Shown here: piece after piece, positions 1 to 8,520 of the stretch
Layout of the letters: every line of letters begins with the position of its first letter
Position numbering within the stretch: position 1 is the first letter of the stretch
Source: Bacillota bacterium
GTDB lineage: Bacteria > Bacillota > Clostridia > Clostridiales > Clostridiaceae
DNA length: 38,193 nucleotides
Direction: 5' to 3'
Assembly: GCA_021781655.1 (NCBI GenBank)
Contig: JAJXWJ010000030.1
Span: 1-38,193, forward strand
Made by a program: the position numbers and the translations under genes
The notes under the pieces: model-generated
Told to the model about the DNA's origin: nothing
Seen by the model: the letters and a program-made list of their open reading frames with translations, nothing else
Database searches by the model: none

Positions 1-109
1 AAAAAATTTTTTTAAAAAGGTCTTTTTGTCATGCACATTTCTATAATTAGTTGATTCAAATGGTTTTGAAACCCTAATAGCTGCTATTGCAGCTCTATGA
101 GAATCATTA

Positions 110-574
110 TTAATCGACTATACTAATTTTTATTTGTTCTAAAAATGTTTTGCAACCTAAAAGAACGTCTTCATAGGTTTCATCAAAGTTACCTGTATAC
201 CACGGATCTCTTATATCCCTAGGACTTTCTGTAAAGTCTAAAAGTCTTCGTATTTTGTTTTCTGAGTCTTGTCCAAAAATTCTTTGCATATTTGAAATGT
301 TGCAGCTATCCATTGCAATTATATAATCATATTTTTCATAATCGCTTTTCTTAATTTGAACTGCATATTTACCTTCTACACTAATGCCGTACTGAGCAAG
401 CTTTTTCCTCGTTCCACTATGAACTTTACTTCCAATTTCCTCTGTGCTAGTAGCTGAAGAAGCAATGTAAAATTCCTTATCTAGCCCTTGTTTTTTTACC
501 ATATCCTTTAACACAAATTCCGCCATTGGCGATCTGCATATATTGCCGTGACAGACAAACATTATTTTTATCAT
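110..574 (-). CDS. Low-molecular-weight protein-tyrosine phosphatase
   Basis: This 154-residue cytoplasmic enzyme hydrolyses phosphotyrosine (or phosphoarginine in some Gram-positive relatives). The P-loop CX5RS is visible at residues 8-15 (C8, R14, S15) right at the N-terminus, as the family requires. The general-acid aspartate sits in a DPWY motif at D123, and the length is normal for the family. The start is an ATG preceded by a GGGTGAG ribosome binding site. It is transcribed away from the WG-repeat lipoprotein across a gap of about 157 bp and shows no operon partner inside the window. The substrate cannot be told. A protein-arginine phosphatase (YwlE-like) remains possible, since these share the fold. 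Confidence 0.93.
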   Translation of the reverse strand: MIKIMFVCHGNICRSPMAEFVLKDMVKKQGLDKEFYIASSATSTEEIGSKVHSGTRKKLAQYGISVEGKYAVQIKKSDYEKYDYIIAMDSCNISNMQRIFGQDSENKIRRLLDFTESPRDIRDPWYTGNFDETYEDVLLGCKTFLEQIKISIVD

Positions 575-731
575 TTGTACTTCTCACCCTTTTCAAACTA
601 TTTATATAATTTATTATATCATATGTTTCTATAGTGTAAGTATTTTTCATCTCAAATGCAATAGTAGTCATTTTTTATCAAATATAGTATTATATATATA
701 CTAAAACATTTTTAAAGAAAGGATCTTAAAT

Positions 732-2924
732 ATGAACAAAAGAAATAAAGTTATTCCAATATTGGTTTTAGTATGTGCTTTGCTTTTAACCTCCTGTTCA
801 ACTAAAGCTAATGTTACTAAAACCTCAAATATAAACGGTCCGTTATTACCTGCTTATTCCTTAAGTGTTAGCTCAAAAAAATGGGGTTATGTAGATAGTA
901 CGGGGAAATTTGTAATTAGCCCTAAATATGATAGTGCTATGGATTTTCAATCTAACAATATTGCTATAGTTACTGTTAATAATAAATATGGACTTATTAA
1001 CAAAAATGGAACTACTGTGCTTCCAATTTCTTATGACTACATAACAAATTTTTCGGAAGGTTATGCTGTAGCTACAAAGGATTCTACAAATTTTCTTATT
1101 GATGAAAAAGGGAAAACAATATATTCCTCAACTTCGCCAATTATGACTTATTCTGATGGCATGTGCCTTTTTTCTAAAAATATTAATGGTCAGTCACTTT
1201 ATGGGTATTTAGATAAAACAGGGAAAGTTAAGCTAGATGCTAAATACTTAAATGCTGAACCTTTTAACGGCGACAAGGCACTTGTGGAAACTTCAGACAA
1301 CAAATATCATCTTATCGACACAAATGGAAATATTATTACTTCCTATAGCTTCAATGATTTATATTCCTATTCTGATGATACAATTGTTTATAATGATTCA
1401 AAAACTAGCCTCAATGGTTATATAAATGCCAATGGAACAGTTATTGTACCTGCTAAGTTTGAAGAAGCTGACCCTTTTAAGGATGGTTTTGCCATTGTAG
1501 CTGTAAGTAGTGGCAATTATCAGCCTCCTAAATACGGTATTATAAATAAAAGCGGCAATTATGTTGTTACTCCACAGTATACATCGATTACTTATTTAGG
1601 TAATGGACTTTTTTCTGTTACTAAAACTGGCGATACTACTAACATTACTTTTCAGCCAGCGGCAATAATAAATTCTAGTGGAACACTGCTTACTGATTTT
1701 AAATATTATGGAGTTGGTAGTTTTTCAAATGGCTATGCATCAGTTTCAGATAACAATTCCACATATTTTATTAATACGAAGGGACAGGCGGTTTCAACTT
1801 TACCAAAGTTTAGTGGTAATGGTACTTTAAATTTAAATGGAAACATTATTGAAGCAAATATAGATAACAGATTATCCTATGTAACAAAAGCTAATAAAGT
1901 TATTTGGATGTCAAATAATATATACAATTTAAACAATGGTATTTCTGTAAGCGAAGTGAAGTACAGACCAAACAGATTGAATTTAATTTATTATCCACAA
2001 ATTTCTGGTATTAAAAATAGTTCTGCTGAAGCCTCTATAAATAATGAACTAAAAAATGATTTTATAGGCTCTGTTAAAGCTACCGACCCAAATACTGACA
2101 CTACGATTGATTTTCTTGCATCTCAAAACAAAAATCTTTTAATAATAGAGCAAACTGGTTATATTTATCCTATAGGTGCTGCACACGGAATGCCAGTTGA
2201 TGATTATTTTAGCATAGATTTAAATACAGGAAAATTTTATAAGCTTTCAGATTTATTTAAACCAGGAAGTAGCTATGCTAATAAAATAAATAACTTAATA
2301 AAAGCTGACATAAAAGCAAACAATTCACAATACTTCCCTGATGCTTTTACTGGAATAACTGCTGATCAAAGCTTTCATGTTACAAAAGATTCTCTTGTAA
2401 TTTATTTTTCACCTTATGAAATAGCTCCATATGCCGCTGGCTACCCAAGCTTTAATATAAGTTGGAAGGATTTAATGGATGTTATAAATACTGATGGTTC
2501 CTTCTTTAAAGCTTTTGATAAAAATACTAATGGTTCTATTGTAAATAATAGTGCTTCTGAAAGTGATATAAAAAATGCAATAGATACTTATGAAAACACT
2601 TTAGTTTCTGCAATTAATAATCACGATTTTTCAATTGTATCTCCAATTCTATATAACGGTAGTAACCTTTATAAGGATCAAGAAAATCTTATTACAAGTC
2701 TAAGCAAGCAAGGAATTACAGAAACCTTTGGAAGCTTTACACTTGATAAGGTAGAATTCAATTCTAACAAAACAGAATGTAAAGCTTATGTAGATGAAAC
2801 AGTAACTATTAATTACCCTAAAAAAGCAACTGTAACTAAACAGTACAGCTATATTTACACTCTTAATTATTCAAAAGTCTTAAGTAAATGGCAACTAAGC
2901 GATATCGCTACTTGGAAAAAATAG
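732..2924 (+). CDS. WG-repeat lipoprotein with DUF3298-like domain
   Basis: This 730-residue predicted surface lipoprotein has a signal peptide with a lipobox LLTSC, giving lipidation at C22. Residues of about 45-380 hold a series of WG-type repeats (KWGYVDSTGKFVISPKY and weaker copies), which form beta-rich modules of unknown ligand. Residues of about 420-595 resemble the DUF4163/DUF3298 pair found in extracytoplasmic proteins such as RsiV and PdaC; the motif SPYEIAPYAAG fits. The last 120 residues look like an NTF2-like membrane-proximal domain. AGGA lies upstream of the ATG. It is monocistronic and faces the GGDEF gene tail to tail. Function is unknown; a role in envelope sensing is only inferred. 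Confidence 0.82.
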   Translation: MNKRNKVIPILVLVCALLLTSCSTKANVTKTSNINGPLLPAYSLSVSSKKWGYVDSTGKFVISPKYDSAMDFQSNNIAIVTVNNKYGLINKNGTTVLPISYDYITNFSEGYAVATKDSTNFLIDEKGKTIYSSTSPIMTYSDGMCLFSKNINGQSLYGYLDKTGKVKLDAKYLNAEPFNGDKALVETSDNKYHLIDTNGNIITSYSFNDLYSYSDDTIVYNDSKTSLNGYINANGTVIVPAKFEEADPFKDGFAIVAVSSGNYQPPKYGIINKSGNYVVTPQYTSITYLGNGLFSVTKTGDTTNITFQPAAIINSSGTLLTDFKYYGVGSFSNGYASVSDNNSTYFINTKGQAVSTLPKFSGNGTLNLNGNIIEANIDNRLSYVTKANKVIWMSNNIYNLNNGISVSEVKYRPNRLNLIYYPQISGIKNSSAEASINNELKNDFIGSVKATDPNTDTTIDFLASQNKNLLIIEQTGYIYPIGAAHGMPVDDYFSIDLNTGKFYKLSDLFKPGSSYANKINNLIKADIKANNSQYFPDAFTGITADQSFHVTKDSLVIYFSPYEIAPYAAGYPSFNISWKDLMDVINTDGSFFKAFDKNTNGSIVNNSASESDIKNAIDTYENTLVSAINNHDFSIVSPILYNGSNLYKDQENLITSLSKQGITETFGSFTLDKVEFNSNKTECKAYVDETVTINYPKKATVTKQYSYIYTLNYSKVLSKWQLSDIATWKK

Positions 2925-2935
2925 AGTGTCCCCAA

Positions 2936-2966
2936 AGGTGCCTGACCCCTAAGGGGTCAGGCACCT
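2936..2966. terminator. GC-rich 15-bp perfect inverted repeat, likely shared terminator or REP-like palindrome
   Basis: Arms 2936-2950 (AGGTGCCTGACCCCT) and 2952-2966 are perfect complements around a single A. The element lies between two convergent genes and overlaps the stop codon of the GGDEF gene by two bases. It has no proper T-run on the plus strand. Its GC content is far above its surroundings, which is unusual for a native terminator here and resembles dispersed palindromic repeats. Confidence 0.7.
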
Positions 2967-5184
2967 AAAATTGTTTTCCTAGTATTTGGTTTTTACCTTT
3001 TGTTTTTGCTTCATACAAAGCATCATCTGCTTTTTTTATAAATTCTATAATTTTGAATTTATCATTTGGAATTATAGTTGAAGCACCTAAAGTTACTGTG
3101 ACAAAATTACTTGATTTTGAAAATCCATGTGATAATTTTAAGTTTTCAACTATTTTTCTAAAGTTTTCTCCGAAAATAATTGCTTCATCAAGAGAAGTAT
3201 TTGGAAGCAAAATCACAAATTCATCTCCTCCATATCTCGCTGCAAAGTAATCACTTTTTAAGGATGAAGTTAAAGCTCTACTTATGCACAACAAGCAGTT
3301 GTCACCTTCTGTATGTCCATAATTATCGTTGTATTGCTTAAAGTAGTCTATATCAAAAATAATAATGGAAAGGCTGTTATTTTCTTTTTTAGCTGCATCC
3401 CATATTTTTTCTATGACCTCGTCCAACTTTCTTCTATTAGGTATTTTAGTTAGTCCATCATTTTCTGATATATATTTTAATTTTTTGTTTAAATCCTCTA
3501 ATTGTTTTTGAATTTTTCTTCTTTGTTTAACCTCAGTTACAAGACTTCTAGTTTTAATTGCATTATTTATTCCAATTGCTGCATAAGATGAAAGTGCCTT
3601 TATCATTTCAATAGTAAACATTGAAAAAGAATCTATTTCATTTACCTGAACCGTCATAACTCCTATTAAATTATTATCGATTATAAGCGGGCAAAACATT
3701 GCTGAGTTAAGGTCTACCTTTTCATCTCTAACGATGTAATCCACATTATCCATATAATTTAAATCTTCATTGTATATATCATTAATAACAATGTACTTAT
3801 GTTCTTTTAAACATTTTGCAGACATACTTGCTGTGTCATCAAAACTAACATCTGGCATTAAAATTTTGATATTGTCTTGAATATAATATGGAAAACTTAT
3901 TTTTCTTTCATCCTTATTATATAGACCTATACCGAAATTATTTATTTTCATAAAACTTTGTATAGTAGAAAAGAGCATTTGACATATTTGTTCCAGTTCT
4001 AAGGTAGTTGTTATTTTCCCTCCAAGTTCACTTATAATAGAAATATTTTTAATTACTTCTACAAGCTTATCTGCTTTTAATTTTGCTATTTTGTTTTTTT
4101 CTGATATTCTCCTGTTTTCATCCTCTAACTTCTCAAGCTGAAGCCTTAAATTTAAAGACTTGGCTCTGCTTTGAAATTTAATACTTCTTTGCATTGATTC
4201 ATTTTCAAAGTATATTTTATAATATTTATTACAATTAATAACATCCCCAATAGCTTCATAAAAGTTTATTAACCCTTTACAAATTTCCATAGTTTTATTG
4301 TAATATTTACTTCCTGTAGAAATAATGTATGCCTCATTTAGCTTTTCAAGAGCAGCTTCATTTTTTCTATTTCTCTCAAGAAATTTGCTATATTGAAGCA
4401 ATAGGTCAATTTTAGCACAATCGTATGTAATCTTTGAAGCCAAATCCATAGCTTTTAAAAAGCATCTTTCACCTTCTGAAAAATTTTCTTTTTTTTCATA
4501 GGTTAAGGCTAAAAGCACATATGCCTCTATAATACCTATCTTGTATTCATTTTTTAATAAATATATAAGCGATTCATTTAAATATCTTAATGCTGTATTA
4601 TAATTTCCAAGTTTAAATTGTATATCACCAATATTTGACAACACTTCACCAAAGGTACCTAAATAAAATAATTTTTTATCTAGTTCTGCTGCCAAATTAA
4701 AATGATAAATAGCCTCTTCATAACAATCCAATTTTCTATATATTTTGCCGATATTATTATAAATTTTAGCAGTATAATATTCTATACTTACATTTTTATA
4801 AAAATTATTGCTGTGAATTAATATTTTAGATAACCTTTCTGCACAATTATAATAATCGAGACTCTTTTCGTATTCTTCGATATTAAAGAAAATATCTCCC
4901 ACCACCAAATTTGCTAAAAGCTGCAAGTCGCAAACATGCTCTTTTTGGGAAATACTGATGGATTCAAATAAATTCATCATAGCCTCTTCGTATTTATTAA
5001 CTTTAAAAAGAGCTCGTCCTAAATTTAATAGTGCAAAAGCCATTCCAATTTGATAATTTTCTTTTTTTGACTCTTCATAAATTTGAAAAATAAACTTTAT
5101 TTTATAATCTGGATCTGAATAAATATCTCTTTTTAACCTATTTACTAACTTGTAAATTGAAGAATTAACACTTATGTCCTTCAT
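2965..5184 (-). CDS. Diguanylate cyclase with TPR and GAF domains
   Basis: This 739-residue soluble protein should make cyclic di-GMP from two GTP. Residues of about 1-330 form TPR-like helical repeats (pattern NIGKIYRKLDCYEEAIYHF), followed by a coiled coil at about 345-380, a GAF-like sensor at about 385-540 and a GGDEF domain at about 575-735. The catalytic loop RYGGDEF is intact at residues 650-656, so it should be active. The usual RxxD inhibitory site five residues upstream reads LKSD, so product inhibition is probably weakened. No transmembrane segment is visible, so the input is cytoplasmic. The ATG is preceded by GGGGATG. It appears to be a single-gene unit. Confidence 0.9.
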   Translation of the reverse strand: MKDISVNSSIYKLVNRLKRDIYSDPDYKIKFIFQIYEESKKENYQIGMAFALLNLGRALFKVNKYEEAMMNLFESISISQKEHVCDLQLLANLVVGDIFFNIEEYEKSLDYYNCAERLSKILIHSNNFYKNVSIEYYTAKIYNNIGKIYRKLDCYEEAIYHFNLAAELDKKLFYLGTFGEVLSNIGDIQFKLGNYNTALRYLNESLIYLLKNEYKIGIIEAYVLLALTYEKKENFSEGERCFLKAMDLASKITYDCAKIDLLLQYSKFLERNRKNEAALEKLNEAYIISTGSKYYNKTMEICKGLINFYEAIGDVINCNKYYKIYFENESMQRSIKFQSRAKSLNLRLQLEKLEDENRRISEKNKIAKLKADKLVEVIKNISIISELGGKITTTLELEQICQMLFSTIQSFMKINNFGIGLYNKDERKISFPYYIQDNIKILMPDVSFDDTASMSAKCLKEHKYIVINDIYNEDLNYMDNVDYIVRDEKVDLNSAMFCPLIIDNNLIGVMTVQVNEIDSFSMFTIEMIKALSSYAAIGINNAIKTRSLVTEVKQRRKIQKQLEDLNKKLKYISENDGLTKIPNRRKLDEVIEKIWDAAKKENNSLSIIIFDIDYFKQYNDNYGHTEGDNCLLCISRALTSSLKSDYFAARYGGDEFVILLPNTSLDEAIIFGENFRKIVENLKLSHGFSKSSNFVTVTLGASTIIPNDKFKIIEFIKKADDALYEAKTKGKNQILGKQF

Positions 5185-5244
5185 TTTTTCATCCCCAATA
5201 CCCTATAAATTAAACCTAAAATAAATATAAAATTAAATTATTTT

Positions 5245-6630
5245 TTAATGATGAAAACTAATTTTTTCACTGGAATTAGCCACCGGATTATTTTTTAAAT
5301 GCTCCAATTCCTTTTTTAAATCACGAAGTAGTAAAAATACCATGTCTCGACTAACTCCATGTCTAATCAAAATACGCTGAACAGTTTGATTTTCTCTATT
5401 ACTAGGTAAAGGATAAGATGCTATTTGCCAACCGTGCATTCTTAATCTATCTGATAGATCATATAAATTAAAACCACTATTTTTTTCGTCTTTAAGTGAA
5501 TAGCAAACAGCTGGTATTCCACCATGTCCATCATATAATATATCAAGAATATCTATTTTTTTAAGTTCATTTCCTAAATATTGAGCTGTTTTTGCACAGT
5601 CTTCATGAATTGCTGTGTATCCTTCTCGACCTAATCTTAAAAACTTATAATATTGTGAAATAATTTGTCCTGCTGGTCTTGAAAAATTAAGAGCAAAGGT
5701 CGGCATCTGTCCACCTAAATAATCTACGTTAAATATTAATTCTTCTGGTAAATCAATAGCGTTTCTCCAAATTACCCAACCAACTCCTAGAGGTGCCATT
5801 CCAAATTTATGACCAGAAGCATTTATAGATTTAACCCTTTCGATTTTAAAATCCCATTTTAAATTTCTATGTATAAATGGTGCTATAAAGGCTCCACTAG
5901 CTCCATCTACATGTATAGGAATACTTATTCCTTTTTCTTCTTCTATTTCATCTAAAGCTTTTGCTATTGCTTCTACTGGCTCGTATATTCCTATATAAGT
6001 ACTACCTAAGGTTACAACTACACCAATTGTATTTTCATCACAATATTGTTTTAACTGATCTGGTTCCATCCCAAGAGCATCCTTTTTTAAAGGAATTTCT
6101 CTAATCTCAACATCAAAGTAACGTGCAAACTTATGCCAACATATTTGAACTGGGCCACAAACTATATTTGGCTTTTCTGTTGACTTGCCTTCCTTTTCAC
6201 GTTTTTTTCTCCATCTCCATTTTAGTGCAAGACCTCCTAGCATTGCTGCTTCGCTAGAGCCAGTAGTTGAACAACCGATGCTGTCTTTTATTTCTGGTGA
6301 ATGCCACAAATTTGCCAAAATATTTACGCATCGCTGCTCAATTTCTGCAGTTTGAGGATATTCATCTTTATCTATCATGTTTTTATCAATAGATAAATCC
6401 ATTAGTTCTCTAACTTCATCTTCAATATATGTAGTACAAAAGGTGGCTAGATTTTGACGAGCATTTCCATCCATGAAAAGTTCATCACTTATAAGTTGAC
6501 GAATTGCAGCTGGATCAGAAATCTTTTCTGGCAATTCATTTTTAGGAAGTTGCCTTTCTGAAATTGGATTTGTATAGATGTCTCTAAATTCTTCTTCATC
6601 TTTTTTCTTCTTATTACGATGTAAAGTCAT
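5245..6630 (-). CDS. gadB: Glutamate decarboxylase (PLP-dependent)
   Basis: This 461-residue enzyme converts glutamate to GABA and CO2, consuming a proton; in bacteria it serves acid resistance. It is close in length to E. coli GadB (466). The PLP lysine is K275 in SINASGHKFGMAPLG, and the PLP-binding aspartate is in HVDGASG. The C-terminus ends in SFHH; in E. coli a C-terminal histidine plugs the active site at neutral pH, so the same pH gating is plausible here. The start is an ATG behind a GGGGGG ribosome binding site. No glutamate/GABA antiporter gene is adjacent, so exchange would need a transporter encoded elsewhere. Confidence 0.95.
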   Translation of the reverse strand: MTLHRNKKKKDEEEFRDIYTNPISERQLPKNELPEKISDPAAIRQLISDELFMDGNARQNLATFCTTYIEDEVRELMDLSIDKNMIDKDEYPQTAEIEQRCVNILANLWHSPEIKDSIGCSTTGSSEAAMLGGLALKWRWRKKREKEGKSTEKPNIVCGPVQICWHKFARYFDVEIREIPLKKDALGMEPDQLKQYCDENTIGVVVTLGSTYIGIYEPVEAIAKALDEIEEEKGISIPIHVDGASGAFIAPFIHRNLKWDFKIERVKSINASGHKFGMAPLGVGWVIWRNAIDLPEELIFNVDYLGGQMPTFALNFSRPAGQIISQYYKFLRLGREGYTAIHEDCAKTAQYLGNELKKIDILDILYDGHGGIPAVCYSLKDEKNSGFNLYDLSDRLRMHGWQIASYPLPSNRENQTVQRILIRHGVSRDMVFLLLRDLKKELEHLKNNPVANSSEKISFHH

Positions 6631-6667
6631 TGTTATCCCCCCTAGATTATATATCTATATAAGTATA

Positions 6668-6695
6668 ATTATAGTAAATTTTTTCATTATAACAA
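6668..6695 (-). promoter_or_regulatory. Putative promoter of gadB
   Basis: On the minus strand a TTGTTA -35 (6690-6695) and a TATAAT -10 (6668-6673) are separated by 16 bp, giving a leader of roughly 30 nt before the gadB ATG. The match is fair and no start site is known. Confidence 0.5.
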
Positions 6696-6771
6696 ACACT
6701 TTTATTAAATATTTTTAGAAATTTAATATATCCATTAATAATTGTTTCCAAAACAATAGCATCTATACGTA

Positions 6772-6806
6772 AAAAAGTCATCTTTTTACTTTATAGATGA
6801 CTTTTT
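6772..6806 (-). terminator. Intrinsic terminator of the deo operon
   Basis: A 12-bp perfect stem, AAAAAGTCATCT (6772-6783) with AGATGACTTTTT (6795-6806), overlaps the last codons of the short-chain dehydrogenase gene. On the minus strand it ends in a T-run, so it should end transcription of the long operon before gadB. Confidence 0.85.
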
Positions 6807-7496
6807 CTTTGTTATCATATGTTTTTGAGGTCTAATTGTTATATCTGTCAGTACCGTACCTTCTCTTTGATTTAATATCATTTTCACTGCATCCGCTACA
6901 CATTGTCCAGTAATAAAGCTTTCTTCAACTTCTCCTTCTTTAAAATTAGCATTATTATAAAAATTTGTTTTAGTCATATCTGGATGTATTGTAACTACCT
7001 TTACACCTTTTTTTCTTGTTTCCTCAAACAAACTTTCACTAAAGTGACTTAAGCCTGCTTTTGAAGCAGAATAAGCTGCTCCTATTGGACTTATCACTTT
7101 AGCGGTGATGGAAGAAATATTGATTATGAAGCCTTGGCTTTCCTTTAAAGTTCTCAATAATAGATGGGTTAATATTATTGGAGCTTCCAGGTTTGTTGCT
7201 ATAATATCATGAAGCTTTCTTGTATTTATTTCTTCATGAGGACCGAAATACCCTACACCTGCATTATTTACAAGTATATATATTTCTTTTTCATAACTTT
7301 TAATTTCCTTAACTTTTTCTTCTAAAATATTTGATTTTGTTATATCGCAATTTATTAAAATAAAGTTTTCATTTTTATAATCAATTTTTGAAAAATCTCT
7401 AGCAAGTCCATAAACCTTAAAATTAAGTTCTACAAGTTTTTTAGCTATTTCCAGCCCTATTCCTGATGATGCACCCGTTACTATTGCTGCTTTCAA
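6786..7496 (-). CDS. Short-chain dehydrogenase/reductase (SDR)
   Basis: This 236-residue classical SDR is a Rossmann-fold NAD(P)-dependent oxidoreductase. The TGASSGIG dinucleotide loop is near the N-terminus, the NNAGVGYFG motif follows, and the catalytic Ser and YxxxK are visible in the region NISSITAKV to AYSASKAG. The substrate is unknown. The start is TTG with AGGAG about 10 bases upstream. It is the last gene of the minus-strand operon, 13 bases behind the SPL-like gene, and its 3' end is embedded in the operon terminator. Its place with nucleoside genes does not by itself define a substrate. Confidence 0.87.
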   Translation of the reverse strand: MKAAIVTGASSGIGLEIAKKLVELNFKVYGLARDFSKIDYKNENFILINCDITKSNILEEKVKEIKSYEKEIYILVNNAGVGYFGPHEEINTRKLHDIIATNLEAPIILTHLLLRTLKESQGFIINISSITAKVISPIGAAYSASKAGLSHFSESLFEETRKKGVKVVTIHPDMTKTNFYNNANFKEGEVEESFITGQCVADAVKMILNQREGTVLTDITIRPQKHMITKKKSSIK

Positions 7497-7509
7497 AGTA
7501 ATTCATCTC

Positions 7510-8520
7510 CTAAATATATATTTTATTACTTTCCACATATTTATTAACTTGGGCTTTTAGGATACCCTTAATTTCTTCAATATGAACATTATTGTAACTG
7601 CAGCTTCCTGCTTCTAAGGTGAAAGGATAAGATAAAATCTTTGAATTTGGTCTTAGTTTGTTCATTATTTTAAGATAATCCTTAGCTACTCTAAAAACAC
7701 CTATACTTACTTCTAAGACTTCTCTATTGCCTAAATATTCAAAAGTTTTTTGTACACAGCTTTTATAAATATCAATCCACTTATCCACATAAAGCACAGG
7801 GTCAAAGCAAATTCTTACCTTCCAGCCTAAATCTATAGCTTCACATATATTTGTTAGTCTTTTATTTAATGAAGGTGTCCCTTTTTCAAACTCATTTACT
7901 ATTTCATCTGGAGATATGGTCCATGCTAATATTACATTTTTTATAGGATGTATATCTTTTATACTATCAAAATTTGCACTTTTAGTTCTTATTTCTATCT
8001 TTAAATTTTTATTTTCCATTGCTGCTGCTATCCACTTATGAAGAAATGCTGTAATGTTTTCCACTGCCATTAAATCCGTATCATATGAAACACACAAATA
8101 TAAAGGATGCTGTTTTAAAATATTCAAAGTTTCTTCAATGGCTGCTTCAATATTAACAAATATGACTATATTGCTAGAAGGATACATGCCTTGCAAATAG
8201 CAATATTCACAGTTATAAATACAGTTCATTACTGAAGAAGTGTAATAAAAATTATCATTTCCAAAACTATCACACATATTTGAACCTTCATATATAAACT
8301 TTTCTTTTTTAACTGCTAGTATTAGCTTAGGGCTGTTTTTTTGAGCTACAAAATCTTGATGGCTTTTACAAAATACATCTTTATAATGATCTATTTCTAC
8401 TATAATACTATTTTTAAACTTAGATATAATTTCCTTTGTAAGGTTATAATTATAAGCTTCTTTTTCTATGTAAATATGTGAAAAGCTACAATTCCATAAG
8501 TTCTTGTCTAAGTTGTCCAA
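7510..8520 (-). CDS. SPL-family radical SAM protein
   Basis: This 336-residue protein matches the spore photoproduct lyase family in length and layout. The radical SAM cluster motif CX3CX2C is C100, C104 and C107, followed by YLQ as in SplB. In B. subtilis SplB a catalytic cysteine (C141) quenches the product radical. My by-eye alignment, anchored on the downstream Asp, places Tyr146 there, with a cysteine (C143) three residues earlier. It may therefore be a paralogue with another reaction rather than a true DNA repair lyase. The start is TTG, and the gene overlaps the preceding nucleosidase-like gene by 35 bases, which implies translational coupling. The radical SAM fold is certain; the substrate is not. 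Confidence 0.78.
   Translation of the reverse strand: MDNLDKNLWNCSFSHIYIEKEAYNYNLTKEIISKFKNSIIVEIDHYKDVFCKSHQDFVAQKNSPKLILAVKKEKFIYEGSNMCDSFGNDNFYYTSSVMNCIYNCEYCYLQGMYPSSNIVIFVNIEAAIEETLNILKQHPLYLCVSYDTDLMAVENITAFLHKWIAAAMENKNLKIEIRTKSANFDSIKDIHPIKNVILAWTISPDEIVNEFEKGTPSLNKRLTNICEAIDLGWKVRICFDPVLYVDKWIDIYKSCVQKTFEYLGNREVLEVSIGVFRVAKDYLKIMNKLRPNSKILSYPFTLEAGSCSYNNVHIEEIKGILKAQVNKYVESNKIYI

Noticed and set aside
1-109. Minus-strand open frame behind the phosphatase gene (core DSHRAAIAAIRVSKPF)
   Set aside because: It has no start codon or ribosome binding site after the upstream stop, and runs off the window; too little to call a gene.
7510-8520. Naming the radical SAM gene splB
   Set aside because: The catalytic cysteine of spore photoproduct lyase seems to be replaced, and the gene sits in a nucleoside operon; family membership is clear but not the function.
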